Shown: positions 16,462-24,081 of the stretch, one piece after another
Numbering within the stretch: the first letter of the stretch is position 1
How the letters are laid out: each line of letters begins with the position of its first letter
Assembly (NCBI GenBank): GCA_038324115.1
Contig: JBBQHQ010000007.1
Location: forward strand, 1-37,681
DNA length: 37,681 nucleotides
Source of the DNA: Gaiellasilicea sp038324115
GTDB lineage: Bacteria; Actinomycetota; Thermoleophilia; Gaiellales; Gaiellaceae
Direction of reading: 5' to 3'
Notes under the pieces: model-generated
What the model was told of the DNA's origin: nothing
The model's database searches: none
Seen by the model: only the letters and a program-made list of their open reading frames with translations
Made by a program: the position numbers and the translations under genes

Positions 16462-17589
16462 CTACGGGTTCCCCACGCGGAGCAGCCCGACCTGGCCGAG
16501 GTCGACGTCCGCGAAGGCGTGCGAGACGAACGGGTACAGGCCCGGTTCGTCGATCGTGACGTCGAAGACCCCGCCACCGCCGGCCGGGACGACCGCCGTC
16601 TGGATGTTCCGCTGCGGCGGGTCGAGCACGGCGGAGTTCACCCAGGCCCGGCCCAGGAGGGCGCCGACGACGTGGAAGTTGATGTTGTTGGTCGGGCCGG
16701 CGGCGACGACCCAGAAGCGGGTCGTGTCTCCGGGGCGCGCCGTCAGCGGATGCGTCACATACTGGTTCGCGTAACCGTTGAACGTGATCCAGTCCGCCAG
16801 GCGGGCGCGGGCCTTCACCATGTCGAGCGAGGCCGGCTCCGAGATCCCGTCGCCGTTCAGGTACCACTCGCTGCCGACGAGCACGTACTCGTTGTCGACG
16901 GGCGGCAGGCCCTGCTTCGGCTCGACGATGATCGCCCCGTACATGCCGTTCGCGATGTGGGCAAGCACGGGCTTCGTGCCGCAGTGGTACATGAAGACTC
17001 CGGGGTCGTCGGCCGTGAAGCGGAACGTGAGCGACTCGCCTGGCGCGACGTCCCGGAAGGCGACGTTGGGTGCGACCCGTGCGGCGTGGAAGTCGATCGA
17101 GTGCGGGATCGAGCCGCCGTTCGTCAGCGTCATCTCGACGGTCTGGCCCTCCCGGACGTGGATGACGGGCCCCGGCGCGCCGGTGCTGTTGAAGGCCCAG
17201 GTGTTGTACTTCACGCCCGGTGCGATCTCGACCACGAGGTCCTTCAAGGTCATGTGGACCCGCACGAGGTCGCCGTCCGGCAGCGGCGGCAGCGCCGCAT
17301 CGGTGGCCGGGTGAGCCTCGGCCAGCTCTGCCGCGTTCTCGGGGACGACCCCGGCGAAGCTCTCGAGCGGCAGGGCGGTCTCGTGCGCCGGCGGTGTGGC
17401 GACCGCGGCGGCGACGGCCTCCTCCGCGCCCGTAGCGCTCACGGAGACCTCGGCGCTCGCTCGGTCGGAGGGGCGCAGCAGCTCGACGCCGACGATCAGG
17501 ACGGTGGCGAGTGTGAGCCCGAGGAGGACGAGCACCATCCCGCCGAAGGGGCCGAGGCGGCGCGGTGTCTGTGGGGAGTCGATCGGCAT
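16462..17589 (-). CDS. nirK: Copper nitrite reductase, membrane-anchored (NirK family)
   Basis: A 375-residue two-domain multicopper protein that reduces nitrite to nitric oxide outside the membrane. A hydrophobic helix at about 14-36 without an obvious cleavage site suggests an N-terminal anchor. Cupredoxin domain 1 holds the type 1 copper ligands His163, Cys203, His211 and Met216, and the type 2 ligands His168 and His202. Domain 2 supplies His357. The catalytic pair of characterised NirK (Asp98 and His255) corresponds to Asp166 and His306; the 51-residue spacing from His306 to His357 matches NirK. It lies 19 bases after the cupin gene in one likely operon. A paralogous two-domain copper oxidase is the alternative, but the complete ligand set favours NirK. 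Confidence 0.85.
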   Translation of the reverse strand: MPIDSPQTPRRLGPFGGMVLVLLGLTLATVLIVGVELLRPSDRASAEVSVSATGAEEAVAAAVATPPAHETALPLESFAGVVPENAAELAEAHPATDAALPPLPDGDLVRVHMTLKDLVVEIAPGVKYNTWAFNSTGAPGPVIHVREGQTVEMTLTNGGSIPHSIDFHAARVAPNVAFRDVAPGESLTFRFTADDPGVFMYHCGTKPVLAHIANGMYGAIIVEPKQGLPPVDNEYVLVGSEWYLNGDGISEPASLDMVKARARLADWITFNGYANQYVTHPLTARPGDTTRFWVVAAGPTNNINFHVVGALLGRAWVNSAVLDPPQRNIQTAVVPAGGGGVFDVTIDEPGLYPFVSHAFADVDLGQVGLLRVGNP

Positions 17590-17608
17590 GGTCTTGCCCT
17601 CTCTGTCG

Positions 17609-17992
17609 TCAGTCGGTGCGGGTGAAGAGCACGAGCAACGCGAGCTGCTCGTAGCCCACCCAGGTGTGGTTGGCGCCTGCAGGGACGAAGGCGGCGTCGC
17701 CCTCTCCGAGGTCGAGCCGCTCGCCTTCGACCTCGAGGCACCCGCGCCCGGCAAGGACGACGTAGAGCTCGTCGTCCGCGTGCGGAAGCTGCCGGTCGGG
17801 CTGGGGAGCGCAGAGGACGTAGACGCCGACTTCCAGCCCGCGCGAGGCGTGGACGGCCTCGTAGCCGCCGCCCGCCTCCTCCAGCCGGCGCTGCACGTCC
17901 GCAACGGGGAAGCGGTGCGCCAGGGCGGTGAGCGTGCTCGTCGGAGTCCGAGCGCCGTCGGGCACGCGGGTTGTCGTTCGCTCGAAAGCCAT
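17609..17992 (-). CDS. Small cupin-domain protein
   Basis: A 127-residue single cupin. The first motif appears around PHADDELYVVLAGRG (metal ligands His and Glu visible) and the second around AGANHTW. An N-terminal helical stretch (about 20-45) precedes the barrel. Function cannot be assigned, since cupins of this size include dioxygenases, isomerases and sensors. It is the first gene of a probable two-gene unit with nirK, 19 bases apart, and candidate operator D lies about 55-75 bases upstream of its ATG. A role linked to nitrite/NO or redox stress is inferred from this pairing alone. Confidence 0.85.
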   Translation of the reverse strand: MAFERTTTRVPDGARTPTSTLTALAHRFPVADVQRRLEEAGGGYEAVHASRGLEVGVYVLCAPQPDRQLPHADDELYVVLAGRGCLEVEGERLDLGEGDAAFVPAGANHTWVGYEQLALLVLFTRTD

Positions 17993-18047
17993 AGCTGCAG
18001 GATGCGCGGCGGCCGTCGCACCGGCATCGGCGTGGAGCCGCAGACCC

Positions 18048-18067
18048 GCTCCGTAGTTCCTACGACC
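18048..18067 (+). promoter_or_regulatory. Candidate operator site D upstream of cupin-nirK
   Basis: GCTCCGTAGTTCCTACGACC contains a perfect inverted repeat CGTAG-TTC-CTACG (18052-18064). It is the most symmetrical of the four related sites (A-D) and overlaps the stop codon of the upstream ATPase gene. A dyad with 3-base spacing would suit a dimer of a NarL/LuxR-type regulator; the binding protein is not proven. Confidence 0.5.
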
Positions 18068-19895
18068 CGCGCAGAGCCCGGAGCGCGTTCAGGATCACGG
18101 CGACGTCGATCGCCTCCTGGAGAAGCGCGCCCTGAACTGGTTGGAGGTACCCGAGGGCGGCGAAGCCCATCGCAGCGAGCGAGAGGCCGAGGCCGACGAG
18201 GACCGACTGCCGGGCGATCGCGAGCGAGCGGCGCGCGATCCGGATTGCGTCTGCCACCCGCTCGATCCGGTCGACGACGAGGACCGCGTCGGCAGTCTCG
18301 GACGAGATCGTCGCCCCGGCAGTGGCGACTGCGATCCCGACGTCGGCAGCGGCGAGCGCCGGCGCGTCGTTGATCCCGTCGCCGATCATGGCGACTCCGC
18401 GTAGCTCCGGCCGGTCCCGCAGCGCCCGGACGAGCTCGACCTTGCCGGCGGGGGTCTGCTCCGCGTAGACGCGGTCGACCCCGAGCTGGCGGCCGACCAG
18501 CTCGGCTGCCTCCGACCGGTCCCCCGTCGCGAGCGCCACGTGGCGCACCCCCGCGGCCCGCAACGACCGTACGAGCCCGCTGGCGTCGGGACGAAGCTCG
18601 TCGCCCACCCCGATCCGGCCGGCGAGCCTGCCGTCCACCCCGACGTGGATCTGGCCCGGCGGCGTCTCGGCATAGCCCAGCTCTCGAAGCCAGCCCGTCC
18701 CGCCGACGGCGACGCGGTGTCCCTCGACGGTGCCCACGAGCCCGCGACCCGCATCCTCGACGACGTCGGTCGGGAAGGAGAGCTGCAGCTCCCGGGCCAG
18801 GGCCTCCTGCACGATCGCCCCTGCGACCGAGTGGCCGGAGAGCTGCTCGACCGATGCCGCCAGCCGAAGCACCTCGGCCTCGGTCCTGCCGTTCAGGGCC
18901 GTGACCGTCTCGACCCGCGGCCGGCCAACCGTCACGGTTCCGGTCTTGTCGAGGAGCACCGACCGTGTTCCCCCGAGCGCCTCGAGGGCTCCGCCGCCCT
19001 TGACGACGACTCCCGCCCGGGCGGCGCGCGAGATCCCGGAGACGAGGGCGACGGGCGCAGCCAGGATCAGGGGGCACGGGGTCGCGACGACGAAGACCGC
19101 GAGTGCGCGGACGGGGTCGCCGCTGCCAGCCCAGGCGGCGGCCGCGACGAGGGCGGTCGCCGGCAGGAAGAACGCTGCGTATCGGTCGGCGAGGCGGACG
19201 AACGGCGCGCGTTCGCTCTCCGCCAGGCGCACGAGCCGCACGAGAGCGGCGTAGGCGCTCTCCGCCGCGGGCCGGACGGCGGTCAGCTCGAACGCGCCGC
19301 CCGCGTTCACGGTGCCGCTGCGCACTGGCTCGCCGGGGCCGATCGTCGCCGGCAGGGGCTCTCCGGTCAGCGAGGACTCGTCCACGACGGCGAACCCGTC
19401 CACGACGAGGCCGTCCACCGGGAGAACGTCGCCGGGAAGGACGACGATCCGGTCGCCGATCTCGATCGCTCCCACCGGAACGACGTCGACGGTGTTCCCT
19501 CTCCGGCGGCGCGCGAGCGTCGGCGCCCGGGCGACAAGGCTTGTCAGCTCCCGCGTCGCGCGGCGCCGGGCGGCATCCTCCAGCGCGTTGCCGCCCGCGA
19601 GCATCAGCGCGACGACGGCGCCCGCGAGGAACTCGCCGAGCGCGAGCGACCCCACAATCGCCACGATCGCGATCGCGTCCACGCCGACATCGCCTGCGAG
19701 CAGGGAGCGCAGCACGCCCCAGAGCAGCGGCAGGAGGACGGCACCGGCGGTCAGCGCGAGCAGCGTCGATGCCGCTGCGCCTGCGCCCGCGAGCTGCAGC
19801 GAGACGCCGGCGAGGACGGCGGCAAGGGTCCCGGCGGCGAGGAGGCGATTGCTCACGAGTGGGCTCAGTGTCCAGGCGGCCGGCGCCATCGGCAT
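18060..19895 (-). CDS. P1B-type metal-transporting ATPase without N-terminal metal domain
   Basis: A 611-residue membrane pump. It has actuator TGEP (177-180), transmembrane metal-site motif TPCPL (272-276), phosphorylated Asp316 in DKTGTVT, and hinge GDGINDAPAL. It is shorter than typical P1B pumps because it has no CxxC or His-rich N-terminal domain. Two motifs are unusual. The usual CPC/SPC is TPC, and the SEHP signature of the nucleotide domain reads SGHS (His355-Ser356). Substrate specificity therefore cannot be read from standard rules; Zn, Cd, Co, Ni and Fe are all possible. ATG 19895 is used (19889 is possible). It is divergent from the DevS-like kinase, with an 88-base gap shared between them. 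Confidence 0.88.
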   Translation of the reverse strand: MPMAPAAWTLSPLVSNRLLAAGTLAAVLAGVSLQLAGAGAAASTLLALTAGAVLLPLLWGVLRSLLAGDVGVDAIAIVAIVGSLALGEFLAGAVVALMLAGGNALEDAARRRATRELTSLVARAPTLARRRRGNTVDVVPVGAIEIGDRIVVLPGDVLPVDGLVVDGFAVVDESSLTGEPLPATIGPGEPVRSGTVNAGGAFELTAVRPAAESAYAALVRLVRLAESERAPFVRLADRYAAFFLPATALVAAAAWAGSGDPVRALAVFVVATPCPLILAAPVALVSGISRAARAGVVVKGGGALEALGGTRSVLLDKTGTVTVGRPRVETVTALNGRTEAEVLRLAASVEQLSGHSVAGAIVQEALARELQLSFPTDVVEDAGRGLVGTVEGHRVAVGGTGWLRELGYAETPPGQIHVGVDGRLAGRIGVGDELRPDASGLVRSLRAAGVRHVALATGDRSEAAELVGRQLGVDRVYAEQTPAGKVELVRALRDRPELRGVAMIGDGINDAPALAAADVGIAVATAGATISSETADAVLVVDRIERVADAIRIARRSLAIARQSVLVGLGLSLAAMGFAALGYLQPVQGALLQEAIDVAVILNALRALRGS

Positions 19896-19983
19896 CGGCG
19901 CACACTCGGAGCACGTCTACGGGAAATGCCGCAACCAGGCCTGCGTCCGGCTCGGCGTGGGGACGGGCTAGGCTGGAAGCCGC

Positions 19984-21630
19984 ATGGATGTCGTCACGCC
20001 GATGCAGACTCGGCTCCGATCCCTCCTCGAGGCGGGCGTGGCGATCACGTCGGAGCTGTCGCTGGACGCCCTCCTGCAGCGGCTCGCCGAGGTCGCGGCA
20101 GAGCTGACCGGCGCCCGCTACGCCGCCCTGGGCGTGATCGACGAGGCGGGCTCGGGGCTCGAGCGCTTCCTCACCCACGGGATCGACCCCGCCCGCCACG
20201 CGGCAATCGGCGAGCTGCCGCGCGGCCGGGGGATCCTCGGCGCGCTGATCCGCGACGCGCGGCCGCTCCGGCTCCATGACCTGAGCGAGGACCCCCGCTC
20301 CGTCGGCTTTCCCGCACACCATCCCGAGATGCGCACCTTCCTCGGGGTGCCGATCCTCCTCCGGGGGGTCGCGTACGGGAACCTCTATCTGACGGAGAAG
20401 GAGGGCGACGAGGACTTCACCGACGAGGACCAGGAGCTCGTGGGCCTGCTCGCCGCCCAGGCCGCCGTCGCGATCGAGAACGCGCGGCTCTACGAGGCTG
20501 CGACTCGCTGGTCGCGTCACCTCGAGTCGCTGCACGAGGTCGGGAACGCGCTCGCCACCGAGACCGACCTCGACCGGCTGCTCGACCTTGTCGCGCGCCG
20601 GCTCCAGGAGCTTCTGGGCGCCCGGCTCGTGACCGTGCTCCTACCCACCGACAACGACAAGCTGGTGATCGCCGTCGCCGTCGGAGAGGGCGGAGCGGAA
20701 CTGGTCGGCGAGACCCTCGTTCGCGATGGCTCGAAGGCGGGCCGGGTGCTCGAGCGCAGGCGAAGCGAGCGCGTCGACGCGCTCCTCGACGACCCGGAGA
20801 TGGGGCACGAGGAATCCCGTCTCCTCGCGGCCCGGACCGGTCTCTGGGTGCCGCTGATCGCGCAGGAGCGCACGATTGGCGTGATCACGGCGCACGACCG
20901 GCTGGGTGGGGACGCGCGCTTCACGAATGACGACCTCCGGCTGGCTGAGATCGTCGCGACGCGGGCGGCGATGGCGGCCGACCTCTCCCAGCGGGTGACC
21001 CGCGACGCCCTCCGTCGAGTCGTCGAGGCACAGGAGCTCGAGCGCGGGCGCCTCGCCCGTGAGCTGCACGACGAGACCGGTCAGGCGCTGACCTCGATTT
21101 TGCTCGGCCTCAAGAGCTTCGAGGCCCAGCTCACTGGCCCTGAGTCCCGTGCCTCCGCCGAGTCACTGCGCGAGCTCGTGGTCACGACGCTCCAGGATGT
21201 GCGGCGGCTTGCCGTCGAGCTGCGGCCGGCCGCGCTCGACGACTTCGGGCTGGTTGCGGCCGTCGAGCGCCTCGCCGAGTCGTTCTCCGCCCAGACCGGG
21301 ATCGCCGTCGAGCTCGAGCCGAACTTGCCGGACGGCCGCCTGCCGGCCGGTGTCGAGACCGCGCTCTACCGGATCGTGCAGGAGTCGTTGACGAACGTGG
21401 TCAAGCACGCACGAGCCGCCCGGGTCAGCATCCTGCTCGCCCGCCGCGGCGAGAACGTCGCGGTCGTGATCGAGGACGACGGCCGCGGGTTCGACCCGGC
21501 CGGTGTCCGGGAGGACGCGTTCGGCCTGCTCGGGATGCGCGAGCGCGTCGCCCTGCTCGGCGGCCGGCTCGACCTCGAGACGCGGGCGGGTGGCGGCACC
21601 ACGATCGCCGTCGAGGTGCCGGCGCGGTGA
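19984..21630 (+). CDS. DevS/DosT-like GAF histidine kinase, probable haem sensor
   Basis: A 548-residue cytosolic kinase with two GAF domains (about 20-165 and 175-335), a HisKA_3 domain and an ATPase domain. Phospho-acceptor is His362 (RELHDETGQ); the ATPase shows NVVKHARA and EDDGRGFDP. Strikingly, GAF-1 contains GFPAHHPEMRTFLGVP followed by GNLYLTEKEG. From remembered mycobacterial DevS sequence, His113 aligns with the haem ligand His149, and Tyr135, 22 residues on, aligns with distal Tyr171. Established knowledge: DevS/DosT bind O2, NO and CO through this haem and activate DevR. It overlaps the response regulator by four bases (GTGA). TAGGCT shortly before the ATG may be a -10 element. 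Spectral proof of haem is lacking. Confidence 0.9.
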   Translation: MDVVTPMQTRLRSLLEAGVAITSELSLDALLQRLAEVAAELTGARYAALGVIDEAGSGLERFLTHGIDPARHAAIGELPRGRGILGALIRDARPLRLHDLSEDPRSVGFPAHHPEMRTFLGVPILLRGVAYGNLYLTEKEGDEDFTDEDQELVGLLAAQAAVAIENARLYEAATRWSRHLESLHEVGNALATETDLDRLLDLVARRLQELLGARLVTVLLPTDNDKLVIAVAVGEGGAELVGETLVRDGSKAGRVLERRRSERVDALLDDPEMGHEESRLLAARTGLWVPLIAQERTIGVITAHDRLGGDARFTNDDLRLAEIVATRAAMAADLSQRVTRDALRRVVEAQELERGRLARELHDETGQALTSILLGLKSFEAQLTGPESRASAESLRELVVTTLQDVRRLAVELRPAALDDFGLVAAVERLAESFSAQTGIAVELEPNLPDGRLPAGVETALYRIVQESLTNVVKHARAARVSILLARRGENVAVVIEDDGRGFDPAGVREDAFGLLGMRERVALLGGRLDLETRAGGGTTIAVEVPAR

Positions 21631-22265
21631 GCATCCGAATCCTGATCGTGGACGACCACGCGGTGGTGCGCAGCGGCCTCGCCTTGCTCCTCGCGGCCCA
21701 CGACGACCTCGAACCGGTCGGCGAGGCAGGCAGCGCCCGCGACGCCGTCTTCAAGGCACGCGAGCTGAAGCCGGACGTGATCCTGCTGGACGTCGTGATG
21801 CCGGACGGCAGCGGGCTCGACGTCGTCGAGACGCTCCTCCACGAGCGGCCGGAAACCAAGGTCCTGATGCTCTCGATGCAGGACGATCCCCAGTACGTAC
21901 GCAAAGCCTTCGCGGTGGGGGCGAGCGGGTACGTGCTCAAGGAAGCCGCCGACACGGAGCTCGTCGCCGCCGTCCGCGACGTCGCCGGCGGTGGCCGCTA
22001 CGTCCACCCGGAGCTCGGCGCCCGGCTCGTTGCGGCCGACACGGAGGAGCGCCGCCGGGCCGAGGAGGATCCGCTCTCCGACCGGGAGCGCGAGGTGCTC
22101 CGGCTGCTCGCGCTCGGGCACACGAACCAGGAGATCGCGAAGCAGCTCTACATCTCCGTCCGCACCGCCGAGACGCACCGGGCGCACATCATGCAGAAGC
22201 TCCGGCTCGGGAGCCGCGCCGAGCTCGTCCGGCACGCGCTCGCGCACGGGTTGCTCGAGCCGTAG
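21627..22265 (+). CDS. NarL/DevR-family response regulator
   Basis: A 212-residue receiver plus LuxR-type helix-turn-helix protein, partner of the overlapping kinase. Receiver residues are complete: acidic pair Asp9-Asp10, phospho-acceptor Asp55 (VILLDVVMP) and Lys105 (GYVLKEA). The C-terminal DNA-binding domain (about 145-205) reads LSDREREVLRLLALGHTNQEIA and then a recognition helix with ISVRTAETHRAHI. GTG 21627 overlaps the kinase TGA. It is the best local candidate to bind the GTAGTTC-type sites A-D. General NarL members with other targets look similar, so DevR orthology rests on the partner kinase and neighbourhood. Confidence 0.93.
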   Translation: MSIRILIVDDHAVVRSGLALLLAAHDDLEPVGEAGSARDAVFKARELKPDVILLDVVMPDGSGLDVVETLLHERPETKVLMLSMQDDPQYVRKAFAVGASGYVLKEAADTELVAAVRDVAGGGRYVHPELGARLVAADTEERRRAEEDPLSDREREVLRLLALGHTNQEIAKQLYISVRTAETHRAHIMQKLRLGSRAELVRHALAHGLLEP

Positions 22266-22283
22266 CCGCGGGTCTCGGCGCCG

Positions 22284-22312
22284 TTGACAAGCCGGGCAGA
22301 TTGGTGGAGGCT
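22284..22312 (+). promoter_or_regulatory. Possible sigma-A-type promoter before the second regulator
   Basis: A perfect TTGACA (22284-22289) is followed after 17 bases by GAGGCT (22307-22312), which keeps only the A and final T of the TAnnnT pattern. It lies in the 156-base gap after the DevR-like gene and about 110 bases before ATG 22422. Confidence 0.3.
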
Positions 22313-22421
22313 CAGGGTTCAGTAGCGACCCGAGGGGCGCCGTGCTCCAGACCGATCCGCTGCTGCGGCCTCCAATCGGCTCGCCCGACCGGTTTCCCAC
22401 GCCGCCGTGTGGGGACGCCGC

Positions 22422-23057
22422 ATGATCGCGGTGCTGGTCGCCGCAGAGGTGAGGATCTATCGCGAGGGGATCGCGGAGGCCCTGCGCCGGCGCGCCGGGG
22501 TCGACGTGGTCGGTCTGGCCGGAAGCGCGGACGAGTCCGTCGAGCGGACGCGCGCGCTCGAGCCGGAGCTCCTCGTCTGCGACGCCGCAATGAACGGCGC
22601 GCTCCGGGCGATGCAGGTGGTCTCGACCGAGACCTCGACCCGGATCCTGGCCCTCGGGGTCGCCGCGCAGCTCGACGAGGTCCTGCGCTGCGCTGCGGCC
22701 GGGGCATCGGGGTACGTGACCACCGACGCCTCGCTCGACGAGCTCGAGGCGGCCGTCCACGCCACGATGCGGGCCGAGCTGACGATCGAGCCGCGGATGG
22801 CCGCGGCGCTGCTCGTCCGGGCGGGCGATCTCGTCCGCACAGGCGGGCTGGGCGGCGAGCCGGAGGCCCGGCTGACCGCACGCGAGCTGGAGATCGTCGC
22901 GTTGATCGACGCCGGCCTCTCGAACAAGGAGATCGCCGCCCGGCTCTCGATCCAGGTGTCCACGGTCAAGAACCACGTGCACCGGATTCTCGAGAAGCTC
23001 GAGGTCACCGCCCGCGACGACGCCGCCGCGGCCGTGCGGACACAGCTACGGATCTAA
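22422..23057 (+). CDS. Atypical NarL-family response regulator next to the injection system
   Basis: A 211-residue receiver plus LuxR HTH protein. The receiver keeps a possible phospho-acceptor Asp54 (LLVCDAAM) but has Glu9 with an Ala in place of the Asp pair, and Thr101 where the conserved Lys should be (GYVTTDAS versus the usual GYVLKDA). It may be phosphorylated poorly or work without phosphorylation. The HTH (about 148-205) is orthodox: LTARELEIVALIDAGLSNKEIA, then VSTVKNHVHRIL. There is no kinase beside it. It ends 119 bases before the first gene of the contractile injection operon on the same strand, so it is a candidate regulator of it. ATG 22422 is preferred to GTG 22407. Confidence 0.88.
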   Translation: MIAVLVAAEVRIYREGIAEALRRRAGVDVVGLAGSADESVERTRALEPELLVCDAAMNGALRAMQVVSTETSTRILALGVAAQLDEVLRCAAAGASGYVTTDASLDELEAAVHATMRAELTIEPRMAAALLVRAGDLVRTGGLGGEPEARLTARELEIVALIDAGLSNKEIAARLSIQVSTVKNHVHRILEKLEVTARDDAAAAVRTQLRI

Positions 23058-23061
23058 CGGA

Positions 23062-23076
23062 GACCGGATCCCGGTC
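23062..23076 (+). terminator. Short hairpin after the regulator stop codon
   Basis: GACCGG-ATC-CCGGTC is a perfect 6-base inverted repeat with a 3-base loop, five bases after the TAA of the upstream regulator. No T-run follows, so it would be a weak or factor-assisted terminator; an operator is equally possible. Confidence 0.3.
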
Positions 23077-23176
23077 GGGGCGGAGGTGGGCACAGCCCAG
23101 GATCCAAGTTGAGCCCTGCCGGTCCATTCCCCTTCGTGCCCCAGGGCGAGACGATCCGCGCACCCCGTTGGAGGCA

Positions 23177-23542
23177 ATGGATCCCGTAGAGATCGTCCTC
23201 GTCGACATGCCCTTGATGCTTCACGACATCATCCGAGAGCAGATTGCGCAGGCCCCCGGACTGCGTGTTGCAGCCGACCTGCCGGACGCCTGCCGCCTGG
23301 ACGAGTCGGTGGCCGAGGGGCCCGCCGACGTCGTGATCGCGGGAGCCGCGGTGCTCGAGCCCGCGCGGGTCGATCGGCTGCTGGCCGCGCGCCCCGGCCT
23401 GAGCGTGCTCACGATCGACCGCGAGGGCCGCGAGACGGTGCTCTACGAGCTTCGGCCCACCCGCGAGCGGCTCGGCGAGCTCTCCCCGGAGCGCCTGCTC
23501 GAGGTCGTGCATTCGACGAGGGCCCGGAGGGGCGCGTGCTGA
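23177..23542 (+). CDS. Stand-alone receiver-like protein lacking the phospho-acceptor
   Basis: A 121-residue protein that reads like the receiver domain of the preceding regulators (VEIVLVDMPLMLHDIIREQI, then APGLRVAADLPDA, then ADVVIAGAAV, then LLAARPGLSVLTI). The phospho-acceptor position in ADVVIAGAA is Ala/Gly instead of Asp, and no DNA-binding domain follows. The last seven bases overlap the start of the tube-terminator gene, making it the first gene of the injection-system operon. A pseudo-receiver would bind a partner rather than receive phosphate. Target and role are unknown. ATG 23177 has GGAGG six bases or so upstream. Confidence 0.7.
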   Translation: MDPVEIVLVDMPLMLHDIIREQIAQAPGLRVAADLPDACRLDESVAEGPADVVIAGAAVLEPARVDRLLAARPGLSVLTIDREGRETVLYELRPTRERLGELSPERLLEVVHSTRARRGAC

Positions 23543-24081
23543 TCGACGCGGTCTCCCGGACGCTGAAGCGTCACCTGCTCAGCACCTTTCCGGACACCAT
23601 GGACTGGGTCGAAATCGCGGCCGCGCCGACGGACAGCGAGACCCAGTGGCCGAGCGGGAAGCTCGTCCTCTTCCTCTACGCCGTCGAGGAGGCGCCCCAT
23701 TTTCGCAACCTCGGGCTCCGGCCGACAGCCGACGGCTTCGAGCCCCAGCCGCTCCACCTGCTCCTGAGCTACCTCGTCACCTTCTCGACCGACGACCACG
23801 AGGAGGCTCAGAAGCGGCTCGAGCGCGTGCTCGCCGCCTTCCATGCGCGCCCGCGGCTGACCGCTGCCGACCTCGAGCCGGAGCTCGTCCCGGTCGTGGA
23901 CGCGCTCACGATCCGGCTCCGGTCGATGTCGACCGAGGAGCTGAACCGGATCTGGACGGCGCTGAACCACAGTCTCCGGCTCTCCCTCTTCTACGAGGTC
24001 GGCGTCACCCCGATCGTGCCGCTCGAGTCCGGTCGCACGATGCCCGTCCGCGAGCTCCGCGACCTGGCGGCGCCGGTATGA
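23536..24081 (+). CDS. DUF4255 protein, probable tube/sheath terminator of a contractile injection system
   Basis: A 181-residue protein starting at GTG 23536. It shows the DUF4255 layout: an N-terminal helix (IDAVSRTLKRHLL), central strands (KLVLFLYAVEEAPHFRN, LHLLLSYLVTFS), a helix with RLERVLAAFHARP, and the C-terminal LNRIWTALNHSLRLSLFYEVGV that typifies the family. In the PVC/Afp particles the DUF4255 protein (Pvc16/Afp16) caps the growing tube and sheath. It overlaps the genes on both sides by a few bases. Recognition is from pattern memory; structure prediction would confirm it. Confidence 0.85.
   Translation: MLIDAVSRTLKRHLLSTFPDTMDWVEIAAAPTDSETQWPSGKLVLFLYAVEEAPHFRNLGLRPTADGFEPQPLHLLLSYLVTFSTDDHEEAQKRLERVLAAFHARPRLTAADLEPELVPVVDALTIRLRSMSTEELNRIWTALNHSLRLSLFYEVGVTPIVPLESGRTMPVRELRDLAAPV

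Noticed and set aside
19908..19930. CCCGTAGACGTGC (minus strand) in the gap before the DevS-like kinase as a fifth operator
   Set aside because: Only CCGTAG is shared and the TTC core is missing; too weak to include with sites A-D.
17590..20535. In-frame upstream extension of nirK giving a 1357-residue protein
   Set aside because: The extension runs antisense or out of frame through the cupin and ATPase genes and has no protein-like pattern; ATG 17589 with the membrane helix is the natural start.
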